Assembly (NCBI GenBank): GCA_002897115.2
Contig: BCIH01000016.1
Location: 147,998 to 211,997 of the forward strand
From: Prototheca cutis
Taxonomy: Eukaryota; Chlorophyta; Trebouxiophyceae; Chlorellales; Chlorellaceae
Length of the DNA: 64,000 nucleotides
Direction: 5' to 3'
How positions within the stretch are numbered: position 1 is the stretch's first letter; the number at the start of each line of letters is the position of its first letter. The translations under genes were made by a program, and so were the position numbers. Below, in pieces: positions 12,166-24,936 of this stretch. The notes under the pieces are model-generated. The model was not told the origin of the DNA. It made no database searches and saw nothing but the letters and a program-made list of their open reading frames with translations.

Positions 12166-13317
12166 TGCGACGAGGCTGCGTGCAGTCATGTGACTGCGCC
12201 GCGGAATGGGTGCATGACCCATATGCTCCTTCCCCTTGTTGGAACGCGCACATTTTATTGGCAGGGGGCCACCCCTTGTTGCACCAGTATTTCAGGCCCC
12301 AGGTGCAGAGCAGGCCACCCTGCATCCAGCCCTGCAGTGTCGCTCCACTCTTCTGTGATCATTCTTTGTTTTGGACTCGGTTCAATACGTCTGCGCTTCA
12401 GTCCAAGCCAGCGCATTGCGAGTTGGCCCCGAGTGTTCCTGACCTGACACACTGGAGGCAAGCCTGTGCAGAGCTGCACTTGTGAGCTCTTCCAACCTGT
12501 GATGACAGCGAAGAGTTTGGGCCAGACGGGTGTGATTGGGTCGAGCGAAAGGGGAGGCTTTTTCTTTGAACCCCTCCGTGGAAAGGGGGGGAGACAGCCG
12601 AGTTCACGGGGTGGGTACCCTCACAATGAATTCAGGCCACCAAGCCCTACTCACGATGCCCACGCCCGCTTGATCGACGGGGATTTCAGGGACCCAGTTC
12701 GCCCAGGGACTTGGCCCAGACCCCTACAGGGGCGCCCCGCGGGCACCCACGCGGTAGTTCTGCACCTAAACTACCACGTGGATCTTAGCCCGTCCTGGGT
12801 CCGCGTGGTACCATCCCCGAACATGGACGACATCTTCATCGTCCTTGAGAGTTGGCAGCCCCAGGTCTAGGTCCTGGGTGGCTCGCCTGCTTCCACGCGG
12901 CAACTCCGCGCCAAGTCAGATCAGCCGAGTGTGCATCCACACGGAGCATGCAGTCATGCGGTGCGACAATGGAGACCCAAACAAACGGTGGCCCGTGCAC
13001 TGCCCACTGTGGACCCTGAAGCTGGCTCCCAGACTGAGCCGCCAACAAGTCATTGACTTCTCACTGCTTCCATTGATTTTGACTAGGCACCATTTAATAT
13101 GTACATGCATGCATGGTTGGGAGGCTGTCTTGTAGAATCCCCCCTAGAAAGCGCTTGTTCAGACCTGGTGTGGCCTAGGCTCCCAGTCGCCCACTGACAC
13201 ACCTCCGCCGTCACGGCCAAGGCCTTACGGCGGCCTGCCGGGAAACCTAAGTAACTGCACATATACAGCCCCAAGTTGTGTAATACATCATATAAAAAGG
13301 TCTATCATATTTATTTC
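12166..13317. other. Region without a recognised gene
   Basis: Open frames on both strands lack motifs. A remnant-rich spacer between the unknown two-exon gene and a repeat tail. Confidence 0.4.
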
Positions 13318-13530
13318 TGTAGCTAACAAGCGCTGCGCGGGCCTGCACGCGCCGTCTAGTGGGCGCGACCTCCACGGCTGCGCCCCTCGCGACCTTCGAA
13401 GAGTGATTGCCCGCAAGTATGCTTCGCTCTGGCGGGGTACCGTTCATGCACCGTTATCTGGATGTCCAATAAGCATTTTTGTGGTACGGGACGAAGGGGT
13501 GGTACGGCACAGGAGGGCCGGAAGGGCTGA
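13318..13530 (+). repeat. Diverged tail of the unnamed repeated element
   Basis: Resembles the right-hand part of copies A and B: GGGCCTGCACGCGC, then CGAAGAGTGATTGCCCGC, then a GTACGG..GAAGGGG segment followed by GGAGGGCCGGAAGGG. These correspond in order to blocks at 11190-11400 and 28300-28560. It lacks the coding-like half. Probably an old fragment or solo tail. Confidence 0.5.
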
Positions 13531-13686
13531 AACGGGAATTCATGTGCGAGGCTGCCGTCGCCCCGAGTTCGGCAGGATTCGCATCACTTTTGAAACCCGA
13601 TCCTACAGCGGTCCCAACGTGATCCTTCTGCATGTAATGCGCTGCTCCTGAGAGATCCAAGCATTCACAATTCCAACGTCCGCGTC

Positions 13687-14963
13687 ATGCTGAGCGGCAT
13701 GCTGGGAATGCAAGGTGCTCCCGGCACCTCGAGCATTCGGACAGGAGGCCCACCACTGTTACCGGGTGCTTTTACCTCGCGCCAACCCATTCGCCGAGGT
13801 TTGCCCACACTATGTCGATCGGGCCATTGCGAGGCAATGACCATTACAAGTTTAAGATATGATCATCCATGTGCGCGATATCCGGCGGGTGCCTGGGCAG
13901 CATGCCGGCCGAGTCCTGGTGCGGTGAGGCCCCCACCAGCACTGCTCAGGCGCCCAAGCCCGTTTCACTCTGGACCACGCAGGGCATCATTCAGGCACGT
14001 TCATGTTCCATGCTCGTGTGCATGCCTGCATCAGTCGTTGGTTCTTGTGCATGACTCACGAATAACTCTGACAAGACGACCATTTGCCAAATGCTGCAGA
14101 TCACAGGTGGCGACAGGCGCATTACCGGCAGCAGCACTGGGCCAGCAAGTTTGGCACGAGCTCTACAGCAATGACATCCTCATGATTGGCATGTGCGGCT
14201 GGTTCATGGCACAGTTCCTCAAGGTGCGGAACAATTGCTGTTGAAATTCCCAGCGTTTTGCTCAGTTCACTCACCACCAGTCTGTCGACACGGTGTGTGC
14301 CCTATGGGAGCGGTGTTTTGGATGTCTGCTTCCATGGAACCCACACCTGGAAACTCTTTTTCCTGCTGCAACTAGCAGGTATTTACAAAATGGAAGCACA
14401 CCGGGACATTCAGCTTGGCGCCCTTTCTGGATTCGGGTGGCATGCCCTCTTCGCACTCCTCCCTCTGCACGGAACGACGGGTGTCGGGCTACGGTCATCT
14501 CTCAATGCAGTGGGGTTCAGTGCAGTGAGGGAGATCCCACGACTGCGGCGATGCACCTGTGTCCCTAGACGTTTCTTTGTGGCAGGGTGTGCAGTTGCAA
14601 GGTCACCTGCAAAGACGATACAAAATGTGCAGAAACGACAAGGAAACACTCCCTTCCACTCCCACCGCCCTGCCACCAATGCAGGCGCTGTCGACGGCGG
14701 TGGCGCTGCGGCACGGCCTGTCCTCTCCCTTGTTTGCCATCGCCTTTTGCTTCAGCGCCATCGTCATGTATGATGCCATGGGCGTGCGGCGGCACGCCGG
14801 ACTGCAGGCGCAGGTACTCAACTCGGTGGTGGCGGATCTGGTGGCCAAGGAGGCGGGGGACACGGGTCGCCAAAAGCTGAAAGAAGTGCTGGGCCACACG
14901 CCAGCCCAAGTCTTGGCGGGCGCGCTGCTGGGCATCGGCATCGGCCTTCTGGCGGGGGCTTGA
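13687..14963 (+). CDS. DUF212 (acid phosphatase/vanadium haloperoxidase-related) membrane protein
   Basis: Exons: an open frame from 13687 to 14223 (ends AQFLK|GTGCGG), 14379-14480 and 14685-14963. The conserved core reads HELYSNDILMIGMCGWFMAQ, VFTKWKHTGTFSLAPFL, GGMPSSHS, LSTAVALRHG, IVMYDAMGVRRHAGLQAQVL and GHTPAQVLAGALLG. These are the hallmarks of the DUF212 family, whose SxH and MYDxxGVR motifs resemble the PAP2 active site. Three or four membrane helices are evident. The long N-terminal stretch is Arg/Ser/Pro-rich and may be a plastid transit peptide. The start is uncertain because a candidate acceptor lies just before VATGALP near 14107. The enzymatic role is unproven in this family. 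Confidence 0.85.
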
Positions 14964-15139
14964 TGGTGTTTGTATCGTGACTGACACGCCAGACCCACCC
15001 CAGCCTTGAAGAATCCTGCCTTGTTCCACCCTTCTGCTGGCCTATATCCTGTCACATTCTCTGCTGCTTCGTTGTTGCTGCTGACATCTTCTTGCACGAC
15101 AGTTTCCATGCCTTCCTGCGGAACAGTTCCCACGCCTGA

Positions 15140-15548
15140 TCACCAGGTGCTCTTGAGTCCGATTCGTTGGACTCGAATGTCCAGCATGGGTTGGCCGGGG
15201 TCGAGGGGCAGGCGTTCGGGCAGACCCAGCCTCCCCGCCGCGCGGACCACCGCACCTGACCCCGGCACCAGCACTGCTTGATCGAATTCCAGGCCTGCCT
15301 GCGTCAGCCGAAGGCCCGTGGGCACGGCCGAATCCAGGCAAACCAGCAGCTTGGCTGGGGGCTCCCAGGGCCGGGCCAGTGCGGCCAGCGGGCACTCGTA
15401 GCTGATGCGCACGGCGCTGCTGCCCTGTCCAAACAGGAACCGGTGCTGAATCTTCAGCGTGGGAGATGGCAGCGCCTTGATCGACAGCCAGTCCTGGAAC
15501 TTGAGCCGAGCCTGAATTTTGTTTTCCACATGTGTGTGTGTATGGGGT

Positions 15549-15603
<55 letters not shown>

Positions 15604-16077
15604 ACATAGTCTATGTCCATGCACATGGATGGCGGTACACAGGGCCACACATCCCCACACTAGAAAGAAAAGAATCCCCAGATGGATGGACGAACAACGC
15701 CACAGTACCTTGGGTGTCACGGCGGCTGTATCAACATGGAGCTCGGCCCCTACGCCAAGGTCAAATGACCCACGCTTCATCACGCTGCCGACGATGCCCC
15801 TCCCCGGCGGCTGGAACCGGGGGCCAAAGCGAACGTGGCGCATGACCTTCAGACGCGCACCGCTGTTTCCAAATGCAAAGTCTGGGTAGCTGACTGGTTC
15901 CGCCACCGGCGCCTGGTCCTCGATGTGGGGTGCCGGATACCGAGGCTGCCTGCCCCATGGCCGCGTTGCTGGTTCCTGCCTGGCAGTGGAGGTGGTTGCA
16001 GAGGGTTGCTGCTGCCAAGCACCAACCTCACACAGTAAGCAATTGGACAAGTCACTCCAGTTGAACCCATGCCACAT
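15140..16077 (-). CDS. Uncharacterised protein, possibly beta-rich
   Basis: Two minus-strand exons: 16077-15709 (donor CCCAAG|GTACTG) and 15511-15140 (acceptor AATTCAG, stop TGA), phase 0. The product has alternating polar/apolar stretches such as RLKVMRHVRFGPRFQ, GSFDLGVGAELHVDT, ARLKFQDWLSIKAL, KIQHRFLFGQGSSAVRISYE and LLVCLDSAVPTGLRLTQAG. That pattern resembles antiparallel beta-strands, so a plastid or mitochondrial outer-membrane barrel was considered. No family is recognised. The start is uncertain: a TTGGCAG acceptor lies within the first codons. The intron contains a 54-base homopolymer (C in the sense strand). Confidence 0.4.
15549..15602. repeat. Poly-G run of 54 bases
   Basis: Pure G on the plus strand, preceded by a TG repeat, inside the intron of the minus-strand gene (so poly-C in that transcript). 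Confidence 0.92.
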
Positions 16078-17079
16078 ATCCTTTTGACCCTAGCCGGAGG
16101 GACGACCGTGGGGAACTACTGCCATGACGTGCATTCCTAGGAAGAAAGAAAGTACGATAAACACGGCCGGAACCCATCCTGACCACGCTGTTGTGCCCAG
16201 GGGGGCTTGATAGGTCCCTGGAGGAGAAGATCGAGCCCTGGAAAGACGGAATAAGGAACTGCCAGAACTGCCATCATCGGCAGGGAGCCTGCATGTGAAC
16301 GGCCATAGATGTGTGAGACTAAGGGACCGACTCCTGAGTATGGCCGCGGTTTGGGGCGAGTCCGCAGAGCGTACAGTATGTTCAAGCCACAGACAAGCGT
16401 AATGACAGTATTACGTTGGGCGCTTCAGATCGAGAGATAGGGTTCCGATGGTGTGCTTCCAGAGCGTAGCCAGGCCCTGCACGCCTTCCATCGCGTGTGA
16501 GCAAGATGGTGGGGCTATGCCCCCGTGGCCGAGGGGTACGGGCGTTTAAGATTCACAAGACGCACGGGTAGACATCGGCACCATATGAAGAAACCCAGCC
16601 ACGCAGGACCAAGAGTGCTATTTTAAATCATAATCGGGGCACATCGTCCACCTCAGATTGGCTGGCACGCACCCATGCCGGCGTAGCTGCCAGACTGTCT
16701 GCGAGGGTTCGCTGGTCTGGCACCGACGCTGACGGGCCATGGCACAATACCTGTGGATGTCGAGTCTGTCTACTCGGCCACCCCATCCGTATCTAAACCA
16801 CATTAAAAAAGTCGTCCGATTGATAGCGTAATGGATTCCCAGCGATGCAATCATGGTACTGAGGGGGAGGTGTTCCGAAGCAGCGCTTTTGCATGGTTCC
16901 CCGACATGACAATAAAAAATTGTTTGTTCCCCTCAGATCACTTTTGCTGCTCCCCCCGTGAGGCGATGGCAGCTTCGTACAAAGTGCGTCCCCAACAGTA
17001 CTGCGGTTGAGTGCCTGACGATACATGTATATTTCGTAGCTGGATAGAAAACATCGCCCGCCGAGATTGGTTCGGAGCC
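16078..17079. other. Intergenic region between divergent genes
   Basis: No gene recognised. A stretch at about 16519-16585 resembles the 5' half of a Leu/Ser tRNA but does not fold into a full tRNA by eye. Confidence 0.4.
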
Positions 17080-19067
17080 ATGGCGGAGCGTTCGCGGGCG
17101 GCTCCCTTCAGCACCCATGCCCGGGGGGTGCCACTGTTCGACCGAGACCGGTTCATGGACGTGCCGCGGCACATTGCCCGGATCCTCCTAGACTTTCGAG
17201 ACCTGTCCTCCTCAGGATTCTGGTTCCTGTCTACTCAAACGTGGTACACGCTGCACTGCACCCTGGTCACCATCATCAGCAGTGAGTGCAGCGGCTGGCT
17301 GGCTGACTTGGGATGCTTGGGAATGCTCGCAGGGCAGGCGGACCTGGCTGGAAATCTGAGCAGCAAATGCACTGGGCATGCCAGCGAATGTCATTCACAA
17401 AGTCATGAATTGATGCCATGAAATTTCTGATTGAGAATCCTTGAACTGATGTCCTGAACGAACATTTTATTGCAGCCACGTTCTTCTCCTTCTTCGACAC
17501 CACGCATTACCTGAGCGCACCCTTTGACTGGTCCATCGTGGGATTCATCGTGGTGCTGCCCCTGGCTGGCTTCATTTTTATTGCCTATAATCGAAAAGAA
17601 AAGTGCATGGATGACCTATCAAAAGGCACGTGTGGGTGGGTGGGAAGGTGTACTGGGGAGGTAGGGTGGGTGAGAGCGGTTTGTGTGCATGCATGTGTGT
17701 CAGCGCCCTCAGACCCCCCCCCCCCCAAACCCCCCAAACACAACATACACACATGCAGTCAAGTTGTTGATGATGAACATCTATCTCTTCCACGAGGCCC
17801 AGGACGAAACCAGCGGGACGCTGGAGTCGACGCGAGAGACACTGAAGCAGCTGGTGCAGACGATGCGCGAGTATTTTGTCCCCGCACGGTTTTACAGCCG
17901 GTACTACCCCTACATGAACTCCCGGACGGCAATGGTGTGTGGTGGGTGGGGGGCACGGGTCTTTGTCTGCCTGGAATTGTTTGCGTGCGCGGGGCGGGGG
18001 TCGTTCTTGTGCGTGGGGGTTTGAGATACTTCAGAGACCCGACACCCATCCACCTTCCTCCCAACCGGTTTCCAATGCCAACCAGGCCAAAAAGAACCTC
18101 AATAATACCCACCCAAATGCTCACACACACAAACAATCGCCGCCTGCAGATACAGATAGCGATGGACCGGGCGCGGTACATGGCTCGGAGCCACTCGTGT
18201 CTGGCGCGACTGGCTTCCATGGCGCGGGCCCTGGGGATTGGTGATGCGCTGCATGCCTCGCTGGTCGCACAGCAGCAGGAGTGGGTGCTGGAGCTGGGAC
18301 TGGCCCTCAGTCGCATGAGCAATGTCAAGGAGTACCGCACCCCTCAGGGCATACGCAGCTTTGTACGAGTCTACATCGGCCTGATCGTTCCCATTTTCTT
18401 CGGACCCTACTGGGGCTGGGTCCGGCTTCAGACCAACTTTGGCTTTGCATTTTTCTTCAGCATCATTGTAACCCGGTGGCATTTTGATTTTTTGGGCTGG
18501 CTTGGAGTGCGTGTGTTCGTGCAGGATGGGAAGGTCCCTGGGAGCTGCAAGGGGTATGCCACCTTGCAGGGCCCGCCCACCTCAGGCCGTCACATTCCCC
18601 AGCATGTACGAGCTCCAGCTCACGTTGATGATGTGCAGGTGGAGATTGGGCTTGTGGCCGTGCTCAACATCAGTTTGACACTGGAAGATCCCTTTGACAA
18701 CTTGGGCATGGACGGCATCTTCATCGACGAGAGCTTATACGATGTGCAGCAGGTAATAAGGGGAGGTGGGGGGGGAGAGAAAGGGGGGGGGCCGCGCCCA
18801 TGGAGGGGGCCCCGTGCAGTGAGTTCCCATGCTGTGAAATGCCAGCCTGTGTCAGGACCTCCGGCCACGGGTGTGTTTGGAAGAAATGTGGCCGTCCGTT
18901 GAGGCAATCCAAAACGCCGTTGTTTCTTTCCAAATTAAATCACACTACAGCTGCTGGAGGGGGAGGGCTTCACGGTCTTTGATGACAGCGTCACAGTGGA
19001 AAGGGCGGACAAGGACCCCGAGACAGCCGAGTTTGGCAATCCCCAGGATGAGCTGAATGAAATTTGA
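17080..19067 (+). CDS. Multi-pass membrane protein, bestrophin-like
   Basis: The start ATG at 17080 sits in GCCATGGC. Exon 1 is 17080-17281, exon 2 starts at 17476, and further exons lie near 17770-17935, 18150-18465, up to 18750, and 18952-19067. The order of segments is an N-terminal amphipathic part, hydrophobic helices (GFIVVLPLAGFIFIAYN; VYIGLIVPIFFGPYWGW; LVAVLNISLTLEDPF) and the motif LEDPFDNLGMDGIFIDESLY near the C-terminus, then an acidic tail ending in NPQDELNEI. The DPFD motif after a membrane helix is like that in bestrophin/UPF0187 proteins, and I recall similar uncharacterised proteins in algae, so an anion-channel-like role is possible. Exon joins around 18600-18640 are not certain because two frames both look conserved. 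Confidence 0.5.
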
Positions 19068-19626
19068 TTTTGTGCCCAGATGCCACCGAGAGGGGACGAG
19101 GTCAGGGCCAACCCCGAGCCGGCGGGCCTGGACCCACTGATTCTCAGGAGCGCTGCAGCTCCAAATGCCCTGCGCGCAGCGATGCAGTGCATGTGACATT
19201 GTTAATGTGCATTGACTCAGCGAGCGGTCTCGGAATTGTGGTGGCAAGTGCCGGTGGCGTGCCGACTACCCAGTGCCGGTTGGCGAGAGCAGGACCTGGG
19301 ACTGTACTGCAGCACGGCCATCCCACACTGACGGTTGCATGAACGTGCCTTTGTGGTGCTGTGTTTGTCGCCTGCGTACATCATCACCAGAGTGGCATCC
19401 CACCTGAGCGGTTGGGCTGATAATTTGATGATCCTGGGTCATGGGTCCTGACCGCACTGGGAAGCTTCCTGAGCCCGACCAAAATGCATTCCGACCCGGT
19501 AGAAACTCCCGCCAGCGTGCACCCAAGAGGCAACAAAAGATAGACATTGTCCTCGCGCATTCTGAGCACTGTCTAACGCTTGTTCATTTATTGCTCAATT
19601 TTGTCACAGAGCCGATCCAGGGCACC
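19068..19626. other. Intergenic region upstream of serine decarboxylase
   Basis: No gene recognised. A TTGTCACAG acceptor at about 19610 could end a 5' untranslated intron of the next gene. Confidence 0.4.
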
Positions 19627-21783
19627 ATGGACGCCAGCTTAGGCCAGACCGTGGTGGCGCTGTCCTCGGCCGGCTCCCTGCCCACCCCGGTTGGCCAGCC
19701 TGCTGCTCCCCTGCGCAGTCCCACAAAGGCCCATGCGACCACGGTGCAGAGTTCTCTGCGCGAACCGGATGAGCCCTCGGTTCCGTACCAGGCCCGCCCG
19801 GTGACCTCCGCCGTCATCACGCACAACCTGACCCCCTCCCTCCCGGTCATGGAGCCCGGGGAGATGAGCCAGCAGGTGCGGTCGGCGGGCATTACGACGC
19901 CTATATGGTTGGGGTCCGGCGCGTGGGCCTGTACTTGCACATGCCGCAACACGGCAGTGATCGGGGTGCCCTGCGGGCGCCCAGGGTTTAATCTGCTCCC
20001 CCTTCTCGAGGGGGTTGCAATTTGGAACAACGAGCCGGGAGGTTGGGCATCATCACAACCGCACTCTTCCTTCCTGCCCACGAAAACACGCGCAAATATG
20101 TACAATCACCATCATCATTGAAAACTAATGGCAGGAGCTGGAGAAGAAGGTGCAGCAGGTTATTTCAGAATACCGTCAGAAGCTGGAGGAGCGGACGGAG
20201 CGGCACATGGGGTACCCCTACAACCTGGACTTTGACTATGGCCCTCTGGAGTGCCTGCAGCGCTTTTGCATCAACAACCTGGGCGACCCTTTTATTGAGT
20301 CCAACTACGGCGTGCACTCGCGCGAATTCGAGATTGGCGTGCTCCAGTGGTTTGCACGACTGTGGGAGATTGAGATGGACGAGTTTTGGGGGTACGTGAC
20401 CAACTGCGGGACCGAGGGCAACCTGCATGGTATCCTGGTCGGTCGGGAAACCTTGCCCGACGGCGTGCTCTACTCGTCAGCCGAGAGTCACTACTCGGTG
20501 TTCAAGGCCGCGCGCATGTACCGCATGGACGCGGTGAAGGTGGACGTCCTCTCCACCGGCGAGGTGGACTATGACCACCTGCGCGAGTGCCTGGCCGCGC
20601 GCCGCGACCGCCCTGCGATTCTGAATCTGAACATTGGCACGACGGTCCGTGGTGCCGTCGACGACGTCGACCGTGTGCTGACCATCTTGGAGGAGCTGGG
20701 CTTCTCGGAGGACAGGTTTTACATCCACTGCGACGGCGCGCTGTTTGGCATGATGATCCCCTTTGTCAAGCGTGCGCCCATGGTCACCTTCCGCAAGCCC
20801 ATCGGCTCCGTGTCGGTCTCAGGGCACAAGTTTGTCGGTGCACCCGTGCCTTGCGGCGTCGTCATGACCCGCCTGCGCCACATCCAAAACCTCTCCACAG
20901 GTTTGTTTTTTTCTGGGCGGTTCTCCTAGTTGAATTATTATTGTTGTTGTTATTATTATTTTATTTTATTTTATTTTATTTTTTTGGGGGGGGTCCTGCA
21001 TGCATGGTGAAAGGGGAATGCGTTCAATACAATGGATACGCCTTGGAATTTAATGAAGGCGCGCAGTAATTAAGCCGGCACTCCAACCGAGCCCGGGACG
21101 GCCGAATGGGTGCGGATGGGGATTCCCTTTCGAGGGGGTTCCCTCTGCAGCCGGCGCCCCCCGGGTCGTGGCTGGGCGTGTGACTCTACGCTGCGCACAG
21201 TGACCAGGACTGCCTGTCTGGCTGGACGACCCCGTGTCTCAAACCACGTGCCCGGTCCTTTAGTGCAGTGCACATGCAATTCTTTTTTTTGTGCTGGGGA
21301 TGTTTCATCGTTTTCTCGTCTCAGGTTGGCATGACCAGGACGCATGCACACTAGGCGAGCCATCCACCCGCCAGAGCCCCCCCCAGACCCAACCCACGAC
21401 CCTACTCATCGGCAATATCAAACACAACAGATGTGGAGTACCTGAACTCGCGCGACGCGACGATCATGGGCTCGCGCAACGGGCATGCGCCGATCTACAT
21501 GTGGTACACCTTTACGCGCAAGGGGTACGAGGGTCTGCGCAAGGACGTCGAGCGCTGCCTCAGGAACGCGCACCTGTTGAAATCCATGCTGGAACGCGCG
21601 GGCGTGGAGACGTCGCTGAACGAGCTGTCTTCCACGGTCGTGTTTGAGCGCCCGGCGGACGAGGCGTTTGTCCGCCGGTGGCAGCTGGCCTGCCAGGGCA
21701 ATATTGCCCACGTCGTCGTCATGCCAAACATCACCGTTGCGAAACTGGAGACGTTTGTCACCGAGCTCATCCAGGCCAGGTAG
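19627..21783 (+). CDS. SDC: PLP-dependent group II decarboxylase, plant serine decarboxylase type
   Basis: Exons 19627-19875, 20135-20900 and 21431-21783 join in frame to about 455 residues. The first exon is a Ser/Pro-rich N-terminal extension. The second carries [90 protein letters not shown] and [16 protein letters not shown]. The His of SAESHYS stacks on PLP, the Asp of HCDGAL contacts the pyridine nitrogen, and the Lys of SGHKF forms the Schiff base. The third exon has [13 protein letters not shown]. Plant orthologues convert L-serine to ethanolamine for choline and phosphatidylethanolamine synthesis. The family also contains bacterial histidine decarboxylases, so substrate is inferred from plant likeness. 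The 330-base intron 1 and the AT-rich intron 2 start are unremarkable. Confidence 0.92.
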
Positions 21784-22434
21784 ACATGCTGTAGAGAAGC
21801 CTTTCTTGCCGTCATATGATCGTGCTGATGGTTCCATGTCCCTGCCAAGAATCGTTGCCAACTCGGTACTAACCGCCGGCACCCACACCATACACCACAC
21901 AGGGCTGCGCACTCGCTGAGAAAGGCGCTGGCGCTGTCGGCGACTGCCCCTCGCGAGGAGGACGAGTGATGTAACCGCCCCTGTTTTTGTCTGTTTCTCT
22001 TCCGCGGCCCCCCGTACACCAGCGCTGAAACTGTTTTCCTTGCCCGGACCGGCCCCTCCGGACGTTTCACTTGTACCGCACCCAGCACTGCGCGCCATCC
22101 CTGTCGTCATTCCGCTGCTTCTCTTCTCGCCTTGCACAGGGCAGAGCGTTTGTCAACTGCCGGGGCTGAGAAGCCCGCGGCGACCAAAAGTGAAGCCAAA
22201 GCAGGTGCAGCGCAGGGAGCGAGAGGAAAGAAGGAAGAGTGGGGCCGTGGGCGCACCTGGCCCACGTGTCACAGAGGCACGCTCGTCTGTCGTGCGAGCG
22301 TGCAAAGGTCATCAGTACACCAAAGGACACCTGTGTGGGGAACCTGCGGGCGATCAAACGCCCGTGGGCCCCTCTCCACCCACACACAAGACGCTCAAAA
22401 GCAGTGAATCGCAAAATGTCCATTCATGGAGCCC
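21784..22434. other. Convergent intergenic region
   Basis: Lies between two convergent genes. No frame has a motif; presumably 3' untranslated sequence of both. Confidence 0.4.
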
Positions 22435-23317
22435 TCACCCTAGGGCCGCGTCGATGGCGGCAGAGAGCCTGCCACGTGGCGAGACACACTCCTCCTCCAG
22501 GCTGGCCTCCAGCGAGTGCCGCTCCGCCAGCTGCACCTTTGTCAGTGCAAACTGCTGCAGCGTGGGCGTGCGCCCTGCGACATAGTGCCCTGGGGGCAGG
22601 GTCTCCCAGTGCACAAAGCCGACCTCGGAGGGCACGGCCAGAGGTGCACTGGCCACGCTGAGACCGCCGGAGGCATCGATTTCATAGTACAGAGGCACGG
22701 CACCCGAGGCATCCCGTGCGGCAAACGCCGTCCGTCGGTCGGCATCTATCAGACAAAAGGCAAACTCGCCTTGGAGCTCCGACAGCACCAGCAGCGGGTC
22801 GGGGTCGCGCGCGTAGAGTCGGAGGATGAGGGCTGCCGCGGCGGCGCGGCGGTCGGCGGCAGGCTCCGCCTCAAACAGACCACCCCTACCAATTGCAGCA
22901 GCGGCGACGGCTCGGGGGCTGGCATCGTCGTAGCGCTCCCCGAGCTCGTCGGCATTGGAGATGAAGGAGCCGGGGGCAAGTATGCAGAGCCCCGTCGCGT
23001 CACTCACCGCCACGGGCTCCGTCAGCAGCGCCCCACCCGCGCTTTCTACCTGGCCACGGCGGATCACAGCGGCGCAACCGCCGCCGTAGGTCAGGACCTC
23101 GGGCGCAGGGTTCCAGGTCTGGCTGTTCAGCGCATCTGTAGGGGAGGTGGGGGGTCCAGACCTGCGAAGTTGGAGAGGGGGCCCGGGTTCAGCATAGGCA
23201 GCGGCGCAGGGGGGCAGGGGGAGAGGCCCAGGTCAGGGGGCCCAGGGCGGTGCGGTACCCGCGTGGCTCCGCAGTCACAACCCTGGGCCGGGCCCCGAGC
23301 ACGAAAATTCTCAGCAT
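22435..23317 (-). CDS. Class-II glutamine amidotransferase-like protein, TSJT1/DUF3700 type
   Basis: The main exon runs from about 23135 (after a CTACAG acceptor) to the stop at 22435, encoding LNSQTWNPAPEVLTYGGG, then LLVLSELQGEFAFCLIDADR, AFAARDASGAVPLYYEID and VHWETLPPGHYV. The G-FAF-L-D..AARD-.G-.PLYY pattern is typical of the Ntn-type amidotransferase fold of asparagine synthetase and of the plant TSJT1/aluminium-induced family. The synthetase domain is absent, as in TSJT1. A first exon starting MLRIFVLGARP at 23317 is proposed because the family begins with ML-V/I-F, but the donor is not settled. The catalytic N-terminal Cys of true amidotransferases is not seen, so it may be non-enzymatic. 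Confidence 0.7.
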
Positions 23318-23760
23318 GGCAACGTGCAAAATTGAAAGGCCTCAGACCATCACATCCATAGCGAACGCGAATGGACATGCAGGCCACCCACGCAGAGGCA
23401 GCCTACTTTAGAAGGGCCGATATTCGGGCCTGTGTCGATTTCTCCAGGCTTCCACGACCAAAGGAGAGCAAGCCGTGGAAGCCGCCCCCCCGAGGAGCTG
23501 TGGCGTAGAAGGACCCAGGGCCTAATTCCTTGTCGGACATCGTGCATTTGTCGCATGCGGGGAGCTGGGACCAAGCTTATGATGCCCACTCATCCGTGAC
23601 ATAACCTGGCCCAAAGATGCGCGCCAGAGCGCGCATCAGATCGGGGAGTGGGGCAAAGCAGCACCCGATTTTGGCAATCGACAGGGCAAGGTAAAAACTC
23701 CGCACACCCGCCCAGCCATCATCCCACATCACTCTGATCATTTTTGTCAAACCAGGCACC

Positions 23761-24936
23761 ATGGCTCTGCGTCAGGTTGCATCCAGCGTGGCGGGCGCCC
23801 TGAGGCTGCGTGTCGCTGCTCCTCAGCTCGCCGTGACGGGCCAGGGTGCCTTCCCTGCCCTGCAGGCTACGCTGTTCCGGGCATACGCAACTGGTACGAT
23901 TTGTGGCGACAACTTGGGTCGAATGGGTTTGTGAACAGAACATGGACGAGCGTGCTGATCCAGGCGACAGGGGTTGGGTCCGGGAGTGTCGCAGGTGCCC
24001 GCAGCAGTAATGCTGACGTCCGCTCCCCGACCGTGCAGTTCTCCCGGGCTTCAAGTACGCGGAAACACACGAGTACGCCAAGATCGATGGCGATGTCGCC
24101 ACGGTTGGCATCAGCGACTTTGCTCAGGTACGGTTGTTTCCGAGGGGCCGGGAGGCCCTGCCTGCCTTGCTCCTGCCAGGTGGATGCATTGCACGCAACG
24201 CAATCCTGTATAGGAGCACACGTGATTGGGCACGGCCGCTGCAATGTGCGCTGAATTCCAGAAACATGGAACTTATCCCCCCCGAAGCCCCATGTCGGTT
24301 GTTAACAGAGCGAGCTGGGTGACGTCGTGTACGTCGAGGTGCCCGAGGTGGGGGACAACCTGAAGAAGGGCGACAACCTGGGAGTCGTGGAATCTGTCAA
24401 GGTGGGTGCTGGAATTGCGATTTTCTTTCTGTGATATTGTGGTGTTGTTTTGACTTGTTGCAATGGAGAGAAGGGAAGGGGACAAGGCGGGGCAGAACGA
24501 CCGCACACCGCTGCATACCTGTGCATACCCCGCGCCGCCACCCGCGTACACACAATGCTCCTTTGCGTTTGAGACCAGGCTGCCAGCGACATCTACAGCC
24601 CTCTGAGCGGCGAGGTGGTTGAGGTCAACACCGAGCTCGTTGATGATCCGTCCAAGGTGGGAAGCTGGTGTCGAGAAGCTGCATTGGCATGCACAATTGT
24701 TGGGGCCCGAGCCAGGACATCGGGCACGCGTGTTGTGGCAGTGCATGCGTCTGGGACTTGTTTTGAGTTTCATCGTTTCATCCTGCTTCCCAAACAAACC
24801 CGCATCGTCGCAGATCAACTCGGAGCCCTTCGAGGGTGGCTGGATGGTCAAGCTGAAGCTGGCCGACCCAAGTGAAGCCGACTCGCTGCTGGACTCTGAT
24901 GCCTACCAGAAGCACATCGAGTCTGAGGGCCACTGA
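23761..24936 (+). CDS. GCSH: Glycine cleavage system H protein, mitochondrial
   Basis: Five exons (23761-23893, 24039-24127, 24309-24401, 24579-24656, 24814-24936) give 171 residues. The first about 40 residues are Ala/Arg/Gln-rich without acids, a typical mitochondrial presequence ending FRAYAT. The mature part reads [80 protein letters not shown]. The Lys of VESVK is the lipoylation site. The protein shuttles the aminomethyl group between P, T and L proteins in glycine decarboxylase, central to photorespiration in green cells. The length and all motifs are normal. It is head to head with the amidotransferase-like gene. Confidence 0.96.

Noticed and set aside
15519..15845. Open frame of poly-Gly on plus / poly-Pro on minus
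   Set aside because: Product of a homopolymer run inside an intron.
16519..16585. tRNA-Leu/Ser-like sequence (CCCCGTGGCCGAGGGGTACGGGCG)
   Set aside because: The D-arm side resembles a tRNA but no matching acceptor stem or GGTTCGA-type T-loop follows.
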